This document shows, piece after piece, positions 35,338-48,800 of a DNA stretch of 64,000 nt. The notes beneath the pieces were generated by a model. The model ran no database searches. It was not told where the DNA came from and saw nothing but the letters and a program-made list of their open reading frames with translations. Each line of letters starts with the position of its first letter. The stretch's first letter is position 1. The stretch spans positions 682,001 to 746,000 of the forward strand of contig SRSI01000023.1 in assembly GCA_005656395.1 (NCBI GenBank), given 5' to 3'. This stretch comes from Strongyloides papillosus (Eukaryota; Nematoda; Chromadorea; Rhabditida; Strongyloididae). The translations under genes were made by a program, and so were the position numbers.

Positions 35338-35342
35338 TACAC

Positions 35343-35560
35343 TTATTTAATTTTAAAAATTTTAAAAATATTATGCTTGTTTTAGAATCTAATTTGTTTT
35401 TTTATAATATATTATGAAGTACGTTGTTAGAAGTCAATTACGTTTGAAGTTGCTAACGTTTTAGTAAAATCACTACTTCAAACATTCCACTAATAACAAT
35501 AATTATGGAAATTTTAAATGTTCATAGAAATAATAATGAGAAGCAATAATTATTTAACAA
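35343..35560. mobile_element. Small inverted-repeat element, copy 2 (right part)
   Basis: Around 35470-35545 the sequence matches 13960-14030 ('cactaataacaataattatg', 'aataataatgagaagcaat'). It is the continuation of 30620-30831 beyond the inserted retrotransposon. Confidence 0.5.
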
Positions 35561-38500
35561 TAGAACTTCAATAAACCACTAAAAAGTTTGTTTTAACCAA
35601 ACCTATACCAGGTTTATAAAGGGGTACCCAAATCATAAACCTATAACAAACCAAACCATACAATTATATTTTTAGAATTAAATATTATAAAGTACAATAA
35701 GATCGTTAATAAAATTATCCTTTTTTAAACTTTTTCTTTATTCTGTAAATATGTAAGAGTATTAGCTAATTTTTTTCCTACTTTCAACACTTTTACCAGA
35801 AAACACTGTAAAATTTGTACTCAATTTTGAAAGATCTTTAAACTTGTTATCATATTAAGTTCAGAATTTCAAAATATTTTTACTGCTTTCATCATACTCA
35901 TCGTGAATAAAATTTAAGTATACATCAATTTAGAGCATCTAGTTAGTCTTTTTATAGGATTAAAGTCATAATCTGAGTTTGTTTTTATATTTTAATTATT
36001 ATTAATAAAAATAGATGTATTTACTTTCACTTTCAAAGATATTTTGAGCAACAATTCTATATTATTCTATTCAATATTTGATAAAAAAAATTCTTGACTT
36101 GGTTTACTTATTTATAAAAGTTTCAAACCAAACTAAACTTGGTTTATAAACAGGTTTACTGCAGTTTATGGTTTATCAAAGGTCTATTAAGAAATGATGA
36201 AATCATAACTAAATGATATTATTACATTAAAGATGTTTTCCAAATGTTTCTTTTCTCGTTTTAAGAAAGAGTAACTCTTACTTAAAGATCAGCCAAACAC
36301 AGAAATGATTTCTCACTAAATGAATCCTTCTCACAAGATAATAAACAACAAATTTTTATTAAAGATACAAAAGTCTTAAAATATATAATGATAACAATTT
36401 TTATAATTTGCAATTTATTTTTTACAGGATTTTCCTTTTGTTTAATTTTTGCCTTCATTCCTAAGACGTGTAAATAAACAAATTTTTAGATAGAGATTTA
36501 AAAAAAACAGTTTACTAACTTCTTTGCTTTTTAATATCTATAATTTTGTATTTTTGATGATGCCTCGACGCTATGAAATTACTATGATTTACTATTAATG
36601 TTAAAATTTGAGAAAAAAAAAACTAATTTCATTAATTTTTTATGAGGCTAGTATACATACATATAAATATACACAAGTTTCATTGAATATTGCAGGTGTT
36701 TATGGAATAAGGTTTTAACAACATTAGTCTAAACTACCACGAAAGACAAATATTTGTAAAGAGTTTATATAAATATTTTTTAATAATAATATCACAACAT
36801 TAATTTTATCGATGAAAAAATATGCTGTAGTTGTACAATCGTAAATATTTTTCTGAAAAAATCTAAAATTAGAGAGAAGTGTATTTGTTAAATTATAAAA
36901 TAGGATATGGATTAATCAATTTGTGTGGAATTCATTTACACCCCACATATAAAGGCAATAATAACAACAGAATAACAATAAATTTATAAGTGAAACAAGG
37001 CACTGTTATTATATGATTTATGGATGGTGCATCACTTAGAAGTATGTTTACTATGATTATTTGACAGTTGATTTGACACAAAAGAGGTAGTGAATCTATT
37101 CAGGCTTCTTGGTCTTTATATGTGTTACTTTAATTTATGTGAATTGCATCACACACAAAAAAAAACACATGTCTGAGTAAAATATAGTAAATTTGTTCCA
37201 ACTAATAAAATTCCTTTGATTAGCGACTAGTTTTAATGCAAATATTTCTCTAATTAAAACAATAATAAAAATTTATTAGAATAAGTCGCTTCTTTTCTAT
37301 GATACTATTTTATTTTAAAACTTAAGCTATCTTCTACATCACATTTGAAAATATAATATTAGAAGCTAATTTTAAGTTAAATTAAAAATGCATTCAAAAA
37401 GAGCATTTACAAACATATCACAATATTTTTATTTCCAAGATTTAATTATTTGAATTATGATAAATTATATTTTCTCATAAAATTTTACTCATCTGAAAAC
37501 TCAAATTTTTTCTATAATGTCTTCAAGATCATCTCTAAAGATCGAATCTATAGAAAATTATAAAATAATATGCATTTCTCTTCGTTTTAAAAAATAACTT
37601 TTAAATATTTTAATTTAAAATAAGAATAAATACTAAAATAATATTTTTAATTTAATACAATTTGTGTAGTTGAGTAATTATTGTTTATCTTCATCATTCA
37701 TCATTGTTATAAAGAATTTTTAAATTTATTGTTGGTGATACATTGTTTAAAAGAATGATTTTCGTCAAAACGTTTACAACTATAAATGAAATTAACTTTT
37801 AGTAATGTAATTAGTAAAAAATTATTAAAAATGAGTCAGACACTAAAATGAGCAAAATATAATACAAAATTTGCAAGATAAAAGAAATTTACATTATTTT
37901 AAATTGCCAAACAAATATTTTATTTAAAAAAACAACAATATTTATGCAACAACATAGTACTTTGCGTGGGTTACTGTGTATTTGTTTTTCGCTTGGTATT
38001 TTTAAAATTTCAATAATATTTGTTTTTTTAGGCAGTGGGATATGTTATTTGATTTTAGCCTAATTTGTTAGAATTTTACTCATATTTTTGTGTGTTCAAC
38101 TTAGTAAATAAAAAAAATAGCCAAATCTACAAAAAACTTTTTATGCCAACATCTTAAAAATTCGACAATTATAAAATATAACTTTTATTTTTGTTATATT
38201 ATTAGGTTTTGCATAAGTTCTGTCGTTTTCAGTATCACTATATATAATTAAAAAAACATGATTGCAATTGATAAAAAATTAAGTTATTATAATAATAAGA
38301 TAGTACCACCTCTAAACTTTATAAATTGCATAATCACATTTTGTCATATTATACATGCTACATTTTCTTTTGCTAAACATGAATGTAGTCAGAAGTCATT
38401 TCTGACTCTGTATTTTCTAAGAGCTTCAACTAAGGTATTATACAAGTAACTCTTTAAAAAATTTATGTAAACCATCAAGTAAGATGTAGTAGATGTTGGA

Positions 38501-39597
38501 ACTATGTAAAAATCATTCTAAAAGTTTCGAGACAACGGAATTAGATCTTGAAGATGAAACATACATTTATAAAGCTTTAGCTTCGAATGAAGATTTTTTG
38601 AGAATCTATCATTTCCAAACTACCTTTAATGACTTCTACTGTAAAATGTTTTTAAAATTAAAGAAGAAAATTTTCAAAAAAACTACAAATTTTAAAGAAT
38701 GAGAGAAAAATTGCTCGTAAAAATGACAACATATGACGTTGAAGATTCAAAAAAATATGAATGAGTTAAGCTATGAATTTCTCTCTCACATAACATGCTC
38801 TCCAAGTGTGTTTCCATCTAATTACTGTATACATTTGTGTTTACATACTTCTAAGATAGTAGAGGCTTTAATTAAGTTAGTGAAGTAAATATTGATTTTT
38901 TGAAACTTTCTTCAAAAAGGTTAACAAATTCTTCACATCTGAAATCGCTAAGGTGGTTACTAGATTGAGACAAGAAGTTGATAGGGAATAAAATATTGTA
39001 AATTAGATAGTTGTTTTATTAAAATAATGGCGTTCTAAAAGTTCAGTAAAAAAACGACATAACTTTTGCAACAACCTCATATATAAATACTTTGGATTAT
39101 TGATAATTATGAAAATTTTATAAAAAATGGTAAATTATAAAGTTATATAATTTCAAAATATAATCAAATTATGGCCAAATATATAAAGAAATTACTAAGA
39201 CATATATGTACGCTAATTTTCAAATTAATCATATTTATTTTGATAAATACTTTTTTCATATTTATCAAAACGAATTATAAAGTTTTAATTTATGTTATTA
39301 ATATATAATTTAATAAATTTTAATGTCTTAAAATTAAGATTAAAACAGTATATAAATAATTTTATTAAAGTTTTTTTTTCAAATATCTTTAAAATAATAA
39401 TGAATGTATTTTTTTCATATGAACTGTGATACTTAATCGTCATAAATTATGGGTTTCTAAAACTGTTTTATGACATAAGTCAACTTTAGATTGATATAAA
39501 TTATATTTTTATAATTAGTTTTTATTTCCTTTTAGTATGCAGGAAGTTCAGTAAATGTTATATAAGTAATAACTTATATTTCGTATTTTAAAATATT
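35561..39597. other. AT-rich spacer, no supported gene
   Basis: A repeat-like stretch starting CACACACAAAAAAAAACACA lies near 37150 and recalls the small inverted-repeat family. Plus-strand frames at 38258-38449 and 38493-38702 are open, but I recognise neither, and neither is flanked by convincing splice signals or an upstream leader. Confidence 0.45.
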
Positions 39598-40659
39598 ATG
39601 TACTTATTTGCAAGAACTATTTTTTCTCAATGTCCAAATGAAAGTTATTGTATTGTACTGTCTATATTAAATATAATATTAATAATAGTACAACTAATTC
39701 TTATAATTTATCTAGTCAAAAACTACAAAAAATCAAATAATGATTACATCAAATTTTTGACTTTCAATAAAATTTTATCTTTTACTGTGTTTTTATTTAT
39801 TTCAATATTTGGAGAGATAAAAACATTTTTTCCAAGAAAAATTGTAGTATGTTATGGATTAATAAGATTGGTAAGTGATACTGGTTGTCAATTTATAATG
39901 GTAAGTATTTTTTCGTCATTATAAGTTAAAATTTTTTAGTCAATTACTATGACATACATTATGATTGAATGTCTATTTATTCTTTATGCTTTTAATGGAC
40001 AGTATAATACTTTGTGTAGAAAAAAGAATTTTCATCAGAATAATTTAATACAAAAATTAAGTTTTACTCTATCTTTTTTATGTGCTTTAACTGTTTATGT
40101 AACACTCTATTTAAGTTACAGTTCTAGAGAAAAGCTTATTTCAAATGTTATTTCAATTCATGAAGATATTATATTTCTTGTAAATAACAATTATTCCTTT
40201 ACAGGAATAGATGAAGCTAAAAGAACAACATTTTTAATAGGTTCTGCATCGATGTTAATATTTATTGTTAATTATATCGTTCATTATATATATATTTTTA
40301 ATAAAATGTTAAAATTTATAAAGGAAATGAAAGAACTTGGTCAAATCTCAAATCGAAATAATATTGATCATTTAAATAGATTTAAGCATCACATTATAAA
40401 TGTTGTGACACCAGTTATTTTACTTTATGTCCCCCTTGGAATATTTATGGTATGCATTATTTTTTATAGAGATGAAAAATACTTTTGGATTACAAAAAAA
40501 TTGTCAAATATACTTCCATACACTGTTTATCTATATGGAATAACATCTCCAAGCTACGTACTTTATTTCATTTCAACTTCTGAATTAAAATCAAATAAAA
40601 AAGTTTTAAAAAAATTGACACCAAATACTTTTCAGACAAAGAGAAAAAAATTATTTTAA
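39598..40659 (+). CDS. Seven-helix receptor of the nematode chemoreceptor type
   Basis: Exon 1 (39598-39900) and exon 2 (39940-40659) join in phase 0 across a 39-base intron (GTAAGT to TTTTTTAG), giving 340 residues. Seven hydrophobic segments can be placed: SILNIILIIVQLILIIYLV; FLTFNKILSFTVFLFISIFG; one spanning the exon join up to 'IMIECLFILYAF'; KLSFTLSFLCALTVYVTLYL; TFLIGSASMLIFIVNYIVHY; IINVVTPVILLYVPLGIFMV; and ILPYTVYLYGITSPSYVLYF. Basic loops and a Lys-rich tail lie on the predicted inside. It has no signal peptide. The size and layout fit nematode serpentine receptors, but I cannot assign a subfamily. It would act at a sensory-neuron membrane coupled to a G protein (family knowledge, not shown here). 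Confidence 0.7.
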
Positions 40660-42865
40660 AATTATATTATTCTTTAAGTATAAATATTTAACTATTTCAT
40701 TTATATATTTTAATGATCTTATATTAATATTGTAGCTAACGTCTAGAATTTAAAAATATTATAGAGATATTAAAAAAAATCATTTAGCGATATAACAAAT
40801 TATTAACTTTTTAATTTTTAAAAGTTACTGAAATGTAAATAAATGATTTTATTTATGATTACCCTACGATTAAATGTTAAAGATGAAACATAAAATTCAC
40901 TTACATATTTTGTACAAAAAGACAATGATATTGTTAGATATTTGAATATTCAAATATTTAAAAATAATATTTTAAAAATTTAAATATAATAAGTCTAAAA
41001 TTTAATTACAATATCGTTATTTATACTACCTCAAATCAGTTTTAGTTTGAAAAGAACCCAACTGATTTGGGGTAAGTTTAAGATTTTCTTTTATAATATC
41101 TGTAAAAATTATAGTTCTTGGATAATAAAACAGCAATTATCTAGCAGATATTAATCACAAAAAAGTTTTATAAAGCCTTCTTACAAAGTAGGATAAATTT
41201 TAAGATTTTTTTCATTAGAAATCGCACATGATTAATGTTCATATTAATTATCATGTTTGATAAACATATTTTACAATAAGAAAAATGCTATATGAACATT
41301 AAAATAACGAAAATTATATAAAGAAAACAAAACATTACACTAGATCTCTAAAATTCAAAATTTACTATTTTTCAACACTTTAAATCATAGACTTTAAGAA
41401 AAATTAGATCTTATAAAGCAGTATTCCATTTTTAGGATTATTTATCAGTAAATGATATTTAATCATAAGTAATAATTTATCGTTTTTATTTTATCAAATA
41501 TAATCGTTTTATTTTATTATACTTTTTAGTATTTAATAAATAATTTTATTTAAAAAATTTTATTAAAATAAAACAGCTATATCTATGAAACCCAACCAAT
41601 CTCAGTCTTAAGAAAAAAAAGTGTTTTTAGACGACAAAATGGTAAAAAATATGGATACTTTTAATTTACTAGACTTATGACAGTCTAAAAGTCTTGACAG
41701 AAACATATTTAATTAATTTTTTTTGTAAGCGAAATAGTTGCAATGAAGTTAGTCACAAGTCAAAAAAAATTGAAATTTTATTAGGTGGAAAAAAATTTGT
41801 TACATTTTATGCAAACCTTCTTTTGCATGTATTTGTTTGTCGCATTGTTAAGACTTTTCTCTTCTCGTATTTGACATGGAAACACAAATTTTTTTATTAT
41901 TGTGCTTTTTTCCAACGTTAACTCCTCATCTTTTTCTATTTTGATATAATCATTGTGTTTTAAAATTGCTTCTAAAGTTTAAACATGACCATCTTCTATA
42001 ATGTTTAAATGCTTTTCGAGTAGGATTATTAAATCAAAAAACATTTTAGTCATAGTGTCATTTCTTTTACTTTATAAATTATCTTCATCTATCCATAGTA
42101 CTATTTTTTGATTCTACTCATTATTAATCATGTTCATTGTTTTCCCTGGTTTTTTTTGAAGATTCATTTCCTTGTTTAAAAACATTACTTAATTTTTTCG
42201 TAAACGTGGTATTTTTTCTTAAAAAAAACCAACTAAACTATTTTTTTCAACGATTACTTTCAATATTCCTTAAGGATTTATTTTATATCACCTTAAAATA
42301 AATATTATTTTTTAGTAACAGTAGTAAACTTACAGTAGAAGCTCTTTTTTGTTTGTTAGTGACAATTTTCTTTTTTTTCTTTTAAAAAAAGAATAGCTAT
42401 ATAAAATTTGTTTATTCTTGTTCCTTTTGTAGAAATTTAATACTTCTCGCCGTTAACATATTCTTCATTATTATATCTCTGACTTGATATCGAACTTCTA
42501 AATAGAGTTTGTGAGTAATTTTGTCTATTTATTTTTGAATTTTACTCAGATATGTTTAAAATACGGTATTTTTGAGTAGTTATTTAAATAAATATTAAAT
42601 CAAAATTTAATGCTATAAAAATATTGTAATTTTCAAAACATATTATAATAACTTAAAAATTACCAGGAAATTTTTCTATTTGTTAAAAGTTAGTAACACA
42701 CAGTAAAATAAAATAACACTTTATAACGTAGAAAAAACAAAAAAAATGAAAATAAAGAGACAATAACAAGTTTATATACCTTTAATGTAATCGTTATTTG
42801 GTAATCTAACACTATTGATTAAAAAAAACAAAAATTAATATTTGAAGACTTATTTGAAAAATTTA
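40660..42865. other. AT-rich spacer with a hairpin and a coding relic
   Basis: Near 41028-41072 the segment ACCTCAAATCAGTT is followed by AACTGATTTGGGGT, an inverted repeat with one mismatch. Around 41930-42180 the minus strand keeps codon-like patches (DLIILLEKHLNIIEDGHV, ILKHNDYIKIEKDEEL) broken by stops, probably a decayed exon of unknown origin. The plus frame at 41694-41921 overlaps the end of a small repeat element and is not a gene. Confidence 0.4.
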
Positions 42866-43367
42866 CTAAATTGATTTTATCGCATTTGTTATCTTTACTT
42901 CTAGTTTTTGTACTTCATTCAACAGCTTTAGCATTTGTTCACTTGTTAACACCTGATTTTCTTCTATATCACGGTTTCTTAATTCAACTTAAAAAAATTA
43001 TTTAAAAAAATTTAACTAAAATTAACCTACTCTCATGTACATTGTGTTTGGCTTTTCTTTTATCCGTAAAGAAAAATTTGAATATTTTTCTTATTTTTTC
43101 ACTTCTTCTACAGTAACGTATAATAAATAAAACAAATAGTATGACAACAACAATTGCAATTATATCCTTCAACCACAAATAGAGACTATTAAACATTGCT
43201 TTTTTGAGATGATCCGGAAATACATCGACTACTGAGGTATTTTCTTCTTGAATGTTGTCGTTAATAATGTTGACTACTTCGCCTGCTTGAATAGTGTCAT
43301 TGTTAATGTTGACTACTTCTTTTGCTTGAATGCTTGATGTTAATCCCATTTTTATAGTAAGTAGCAT
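42866..43367 (-). CDS. Small single-helix membrane protein with coiled-coil tail, unknown function
   Basis: Exon 1 (43367-43031) and exon 2 (42987-42866) join over a 43-base phase-1 intron with donor GTAGGT and acceptor TTTTTAAG, giving 152 residues. The N-terminus (MLLTIKMGLTSSIQA) could be a signal peptide. It is followed by two imperfect repeats, KEVVNINNDTIQA and GEVVNIINDNIQ. One strong membrane helix (IIAIVVVILFVLFIIRYC, about residues 70-87) precedes a basic stretch. The exon-2 tail, EENQVLTSEQMLKLLNEVQK and onward, has heptad-like leucines. If the first segment is cleaved, the protein is type I. I recognise no family. Confidence 0.6.
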
Positions 43368-44443
43368 GAATAAAAAATTTACAAAGATTGCAAAATCTTA
43401 AATTATGATTAACTGTTTATAAATTGGCTATATATAGTAAATTTGTATGAGTTATGGCTTATGAAATGTTTGATTTTTTGTTAGAAACTTGAATGTTTTT
43501 TATGATTAAGATTTTAGAACATTTCGAAAGTTGATAACAAATTATCGTTATGGCTGTAGCTTTTAGACTATGTCATATTTGTTGAGCGTGATAAGATAGC
43601 GAATGCTTTAAAAATACAATATGTTTTAATCGGCATTTATGAAATCAGTCAGTATGTTTATGAATAATGATAACAAATTGGCGCAAAAGTTTTAAGTATT
43701 TCTTTATTGTTTATTCGTCAAGATATTGAATGGTTGAAAATTACAACATGATTAGATTGTTTTTTGGAAAATCAATTAAGTTACATTCTGTAAACTGTTT
43801 TTAACATGTTTTATTTTTTTATTTATGTTAAAAATTATGTGTTTTGGATTTTTTAAAATGTTTAAAGATTACAGAAAAACTTATAAAGATGTTAGAAAAT
43901 TACGTGAAATTTGGATTGAGAATGAAAAGAAAAACAAGAAATAAATTAGGCAAATTCTACCATTAAAGATTTTTCATTTGATAACAAAAATGTTGTTTCA
44001 GATAGTGAAAGATAGAATTTTTTTGTCAATGGAAAGAAAAAATGAAGATGGCGGTGATAATGTTCCATTGTAGTTTAAATATTTCACTAAAGCATTTTGT
44101 CAGTAAATTATAAATGCAAAAGTAATTTTAATTTCTATAATAAAAAAAGTAGTCTTCACATAACTCTCCTTAATTTTTACCGATTTTTAAAATTAAATAG
44201 TAAAAAGATATAGTCTCTTTCAATTTAGTGCGGAAAAATGGTCTCGAAAACTTTGACCTGCAGTTTTATTTTTATATATGAATCAAAATATGTTACACTA
44301 AGCAGTAGTTTATTTCAATTTAATTTATATAACAAAATCTATCTATAATAAAAACAAATAACAATTTTAGATTGAATGCATTAAAAAGTTAAATGAAACC
44401 AGCCAAAGGTAAAACCTTTTTTTAGAACACATTAAAGAAATCA
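43368..44443. other. AT-rich spacer; one short frame of note
   Basis: At 43827-43943 a plus-strand frame of 39 codons (starting MLKIMCFGFFKMFKDYRKTY, ending EKKNKK) has coding-like composition. It has no partner exon that I can identify, so it is not called as a gene. Confidence 0.35.
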
Positions 44444-45862
44444 TTAGTTTCCCATAAACAATTGTACTATCTTTGGAAGTGGCGTTCTACATCCTTTTGG
44501 ATCAAGTTTTTCAATTGCTAGATTAAGTAACAAACGATATTCTTTAAATTTTTGACCATATAAAAATATTGTTGTTATTAGAGAAATTATTTCAGCAAAC
44601 CTAGTAGCTCCTTTTATATTACCATATTTAATTTGAAAATATCCAAATAAAATATATGAATAATATTGTTTGGCATCTTCTAAAATTTTCTTTGAACTAT
44701 TACTTATATCCGCGACTACACCACAACAAATAATTAATATTTTAAGTAAGCAAAATTCCTCGTTAGTTAACATCAATCTGTGCCACGGCTTAACTGTCTC
44801 AGAAAATACCTCAACTTCCAAATTTGTTTTATTTTTGTGAATATGAATTGGCGTCCAACCATCAGGATAGTAAATATATTTCTGATTCATTATGTATGAA
44901 TAAAATGCTTTTATAGATATTAATAAAGATGCCCCAACATGTTTGATTATACATTTTTTGTCATTTATAGGTAGGTTATTAAAAAATGGAAGAGATTTAG
45001 TATAATCCAGAGTTAATATTGTATCTGTTATAGTCCAATTTTTGTAGCAATGTCTGAATTTTCTTTTTTGCACTTGAAATTCATTCTCATCAATTTCAAA
45101 TACACTCCTTTCGAACTTAAATGTCATCGGTAAAGGCCAATTATGTGGCTTTTGATAATTCTCTACACATCCAAGAGTTGACTTTTTTAAAAAAAGATCA
45201 TCTATACTAAATCCCCAAAATTCATGACCGGTAAAAAGGCTTTCTCTTAATGCTTTATATTTTTGTTCAATATACGACAGTTCATTTAGTGTCTTTTCAA
45301 ATGTAATTTCTGACGTTAAAGATAAATGTGGTGATATTTTTAATGATGATTGATCATCTAAATATGTGGACCTGCATTCGTTTTGAGTGTTATCAACAAT
45401 ATTTGTTTCATCATTTGATTTATACATTTCTTTTTGTTTTGTAATAACATTTGTTATCATTGTAGAGATATTTTTAGATGTTTGTATAGCTAAAAAAGTT
45501 AATTATTTCCTTATATATTTAGTCATACCGTTTGGATTCATTCCCACTTGAATGCATTTATTAAATCGACATGCTTTGCATCTACTGCCTTCAGTAATTA
45601 GACAATTTTCTTCAAATCGACATTTATATTGTTTCCCAGATAATATGCATCTTCTAAAGAATGTTTTACTAAAATTGAACTTTAAAAATAAATGTTTTTA
45701 GTGCTATTACCATCCATTACAGCTAGGAACATCATAGTGAAAGCAATTTGTTGAACCACTACAAACAGCACAAATTTTTGGTGAATTTCTATTTCTTTCT
45801 TCAAATGCCACTGAATATTCTTGTAAACCTGAAATTTTTGAATTGTTTCCAAAGCTTGGCAT
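44444..45862 (-). CDS. Nuclear hormone receptor (nematode-expanded type)
   Basis: Three exons, 45862-45711, 45668-45529 and 45489-44444, joined over introns of 42 and 39 bases, give 445 residues. The DNA-binding domain begins at residue 31: CAVC, then HYDVPSCNGCKTFFRRC (first zinc finger and P-box, Cys at 31, 34, 48, 51). The second finger has Cys at 67, 73, 81 and 84, with a C73-C81 loop two residues shorter than usual, and ends RFNKCIQVGMNPN. The remaining 280 or so residues form a divergent ligand-binding region, for example 'HNWPLPMTF' and 'LMLTNEEFCLLKILIICC', the latter in the position of the helix with the family's signature. It is a DNA-binding transcription factor; its ligand and targets cannot be read from sequence. 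It resembles the HNF4-derived receptor radiation of nematodes. Confidence 0.85.
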
Positions 45863-48800
45863 TTCAATTTTGCAATAAAAATATTTTATGAAGGGTTATA
45901 TTAGAAGTTTAATAAATGCGATAAACTATGACATATAATCTGAAATTATTTTATAAAGTTTCAAATGATTTTTACAATTTTCAAATACGACAAGTTAATG
46001 AGTGTAAATTCAGTTTGTCAATTTAGAAACATTTATTATTAACTTCTAATCTATCCTATTGCAATGTTTAAAATATCTTCAACAATGAATATCACTTTGT
46101 AATCATATTCTTAACTAATAATTGTATATTGTAATACTTTTATGAACAAATTTTTACAAAAAGATTAAAACATTAGTACTTTGTATAAATATTTTTTTTT
46201 CAAATTATTAACAAAGAAAAGTTTAACTATTTAAATTTTAAAAATAATAAAGTTAGTTGACATTACAATTAATAACATAATGTAGACTTGTATTAAAATT
46301 ATTATAATAATATTATATCTATTTACTATTTTTACTAATACATATTTGCACTATAGCATTGTAAATATATTTAAAAAAATAGCAGACAATTATTAGGCAA
46401 TATATCAAAATTAATAACCACTTTATATTGATCATTAAAATTTTTATGCTAACCATAACGATCGATTGTCTGTACAAACATATGATTGTTCTTTCCGGAG
46501 AACTATTTAACTTTAAAAGTTAAATAAATATAGAATAATAGATAATAAAACAACTATGCATAAACAAAAATATAAAACACTACTTTTTAGAACTCAAAAC
46601 TTTTATCCGACCTTTTTTAGAATTAAAAATTGTTATCAAAAGTTGTTATTTTTAACTTTGGACTTTTTTAATATCACAAAAATGAATGACACAGACTAAA
46701 GATAGCATTTATGTCTATCAATATAATGAAAAGAATATACTTCGTAATGAAATATACACTATAATGAAGTATGTATTAGTTTTTTAACTTTCACATTGTG
46801 TATAGTTGAGAACTACGTCATTTTTATTATTTATTGTATTCTAATATTGACAATAACTTCTTAACATTATAATGTAACAGTAAATAAATATATTATTACT
46901 TCTAAGATATTTTAAAATAAAAAAGGGTTTTTATCTAGGTAGAATATACTATTATATATTCATGGAATTTTAACATTCCCAGATAATAAATAAAACAATA
47001 ATAAGTAATTTTTATTTTTCACATATATTATTTACATTTTATTATAATTATATACTATGTTTTTATTTAACATTTCGATGTTATATGTTAATCTATTTCC
47101 ACCTGCCTTTTTAAACTATAAATCATATATCATAAAATATGTAATTGCTCTAGATTGATGTAGCAATAAGGTAAATAAATGATGGTTCTAAATTTAAAAA
47201 TTTTTATTTAAAATTCATATGAATATAATGAAATCTATAATATAAGAAAAATAAATTATTATTTTTAATTAGTCACTTTTTATATATTAAAAAAATTGCT
47301 CACATTAATTTACATATTTAATTACAAAAAAAATGACTCTTTGTTTAGTGTTGTAAATTTATAAATAATTTAGATATTGAATAAGGAAAGAAATACTAGT
47401 ATTATTTATGAAAGAAACATAGTATATCATATTTGTTGTAATTTAAAAAACATACTTAAGAAACTAGTGTTTTTTGTGTTAAAATTCATTGTATCAATAT
47501 TATTCCAGTGTTTTTATCGAACCTTTATGAAATGTTTATACCTATACATATTATTTATGCTATTTGATAGATTTATTTACAATTTACTTTTTGTTGATTG
47601 ATATATATCAAATAATTAATGAACTATTAAGGTAAACATAAGTTCTATACCTTATATTGTTACTTGTTAAAACAAATTCTACAATAAAATTTACGGAAAT
47701 ATATTTTCTTATCATTCATATTATTATTGACAAGTCCATAAAAAGTGTTGCATTTATCATATTTTGATATTACAAAAAAAAACCTTAAACTACATATCAA
47801 TGTAAAAATATTGTCAGATTTTGTCACTCCATAAATTTTATAGCAAATTTCATTTTAAAAACTTTGTTTTTGTCATTTAAACATATAAAAAGAATTTAGA
47901 TTTATTTTTTTAAATGTAAGTGATCTTTTTAAAAATATGATTGTTAAAAACATTTGTTTTAACAAAAAATGACATCTTTAAGCACAAATAATAGTACAAT
48001 AAAATAAAAAATTAACTCATAGATAAATAAAATCTTATCTTAAATCTCACTTCCTAATTTTTTTAAATTGCTTATGTTTTATTGTTTATAAAAATTTTAA
48101 AATATATCATATTAATATTTTTATTTTTGCTATATTATTTTTAATATATTTAAATTTTAGGATATATTTCAATGTTTATTCATATAAAAGATTTTATTTT
48201 TTTCTCCATATCATATACTGAAACTATTTTTAAATCTCTACACAATGAGGAAATATAATTTATTTATATATACCAAATTTGGCTTATTCATCATATTATT
48301 TATATAAGAAATTTCAATATCATAGAATTGTTTAAAATCGATGTATAAAAAATGTATCTTATTTTTATAAACATATATAGAAAAATAGATAAAAGTTCAT
48401 AGAGCTTCAAATGCCAACGAAATTCATCTATACTTTTAAATTCGCATCTTTCATGTAAAAGTACATTTATATCAGAAGAAAAATATTTTTAATTTATTTC
48501 TTCTTCATTTTAAATTTCATTTTGTATTTGTTATTATTATGAACAAATATTTATATTCAAGGTCAATTTTTAAAACTTTTAGTTAAAGCAGTTTTAAAGT
48601 TATACTTTAAAAAAATTCATCCATATTTCAAGTAATATTAGAATAAGATAATATGAAAAAATCTCCTTTATCCTTTATGCTTTTTAATATTAGCATTAAA
48701 GTTTTAATCACTCTTGCAAGGCTTTTGCGTAATATTATATTATTTTTAACAATATATTAAATGGCACTAAAAGAATAACAACAAAGAAATAACAGATGTC

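Noticed and set aside
38493..38702. 69-codon plus-strand frame with acidic start and Lys-rich end
   Set aside because: Somewhat coding-like, but there is no recognised family, no signal or splice evidence, and it starts just after an in-frame stop; it could be a relic.
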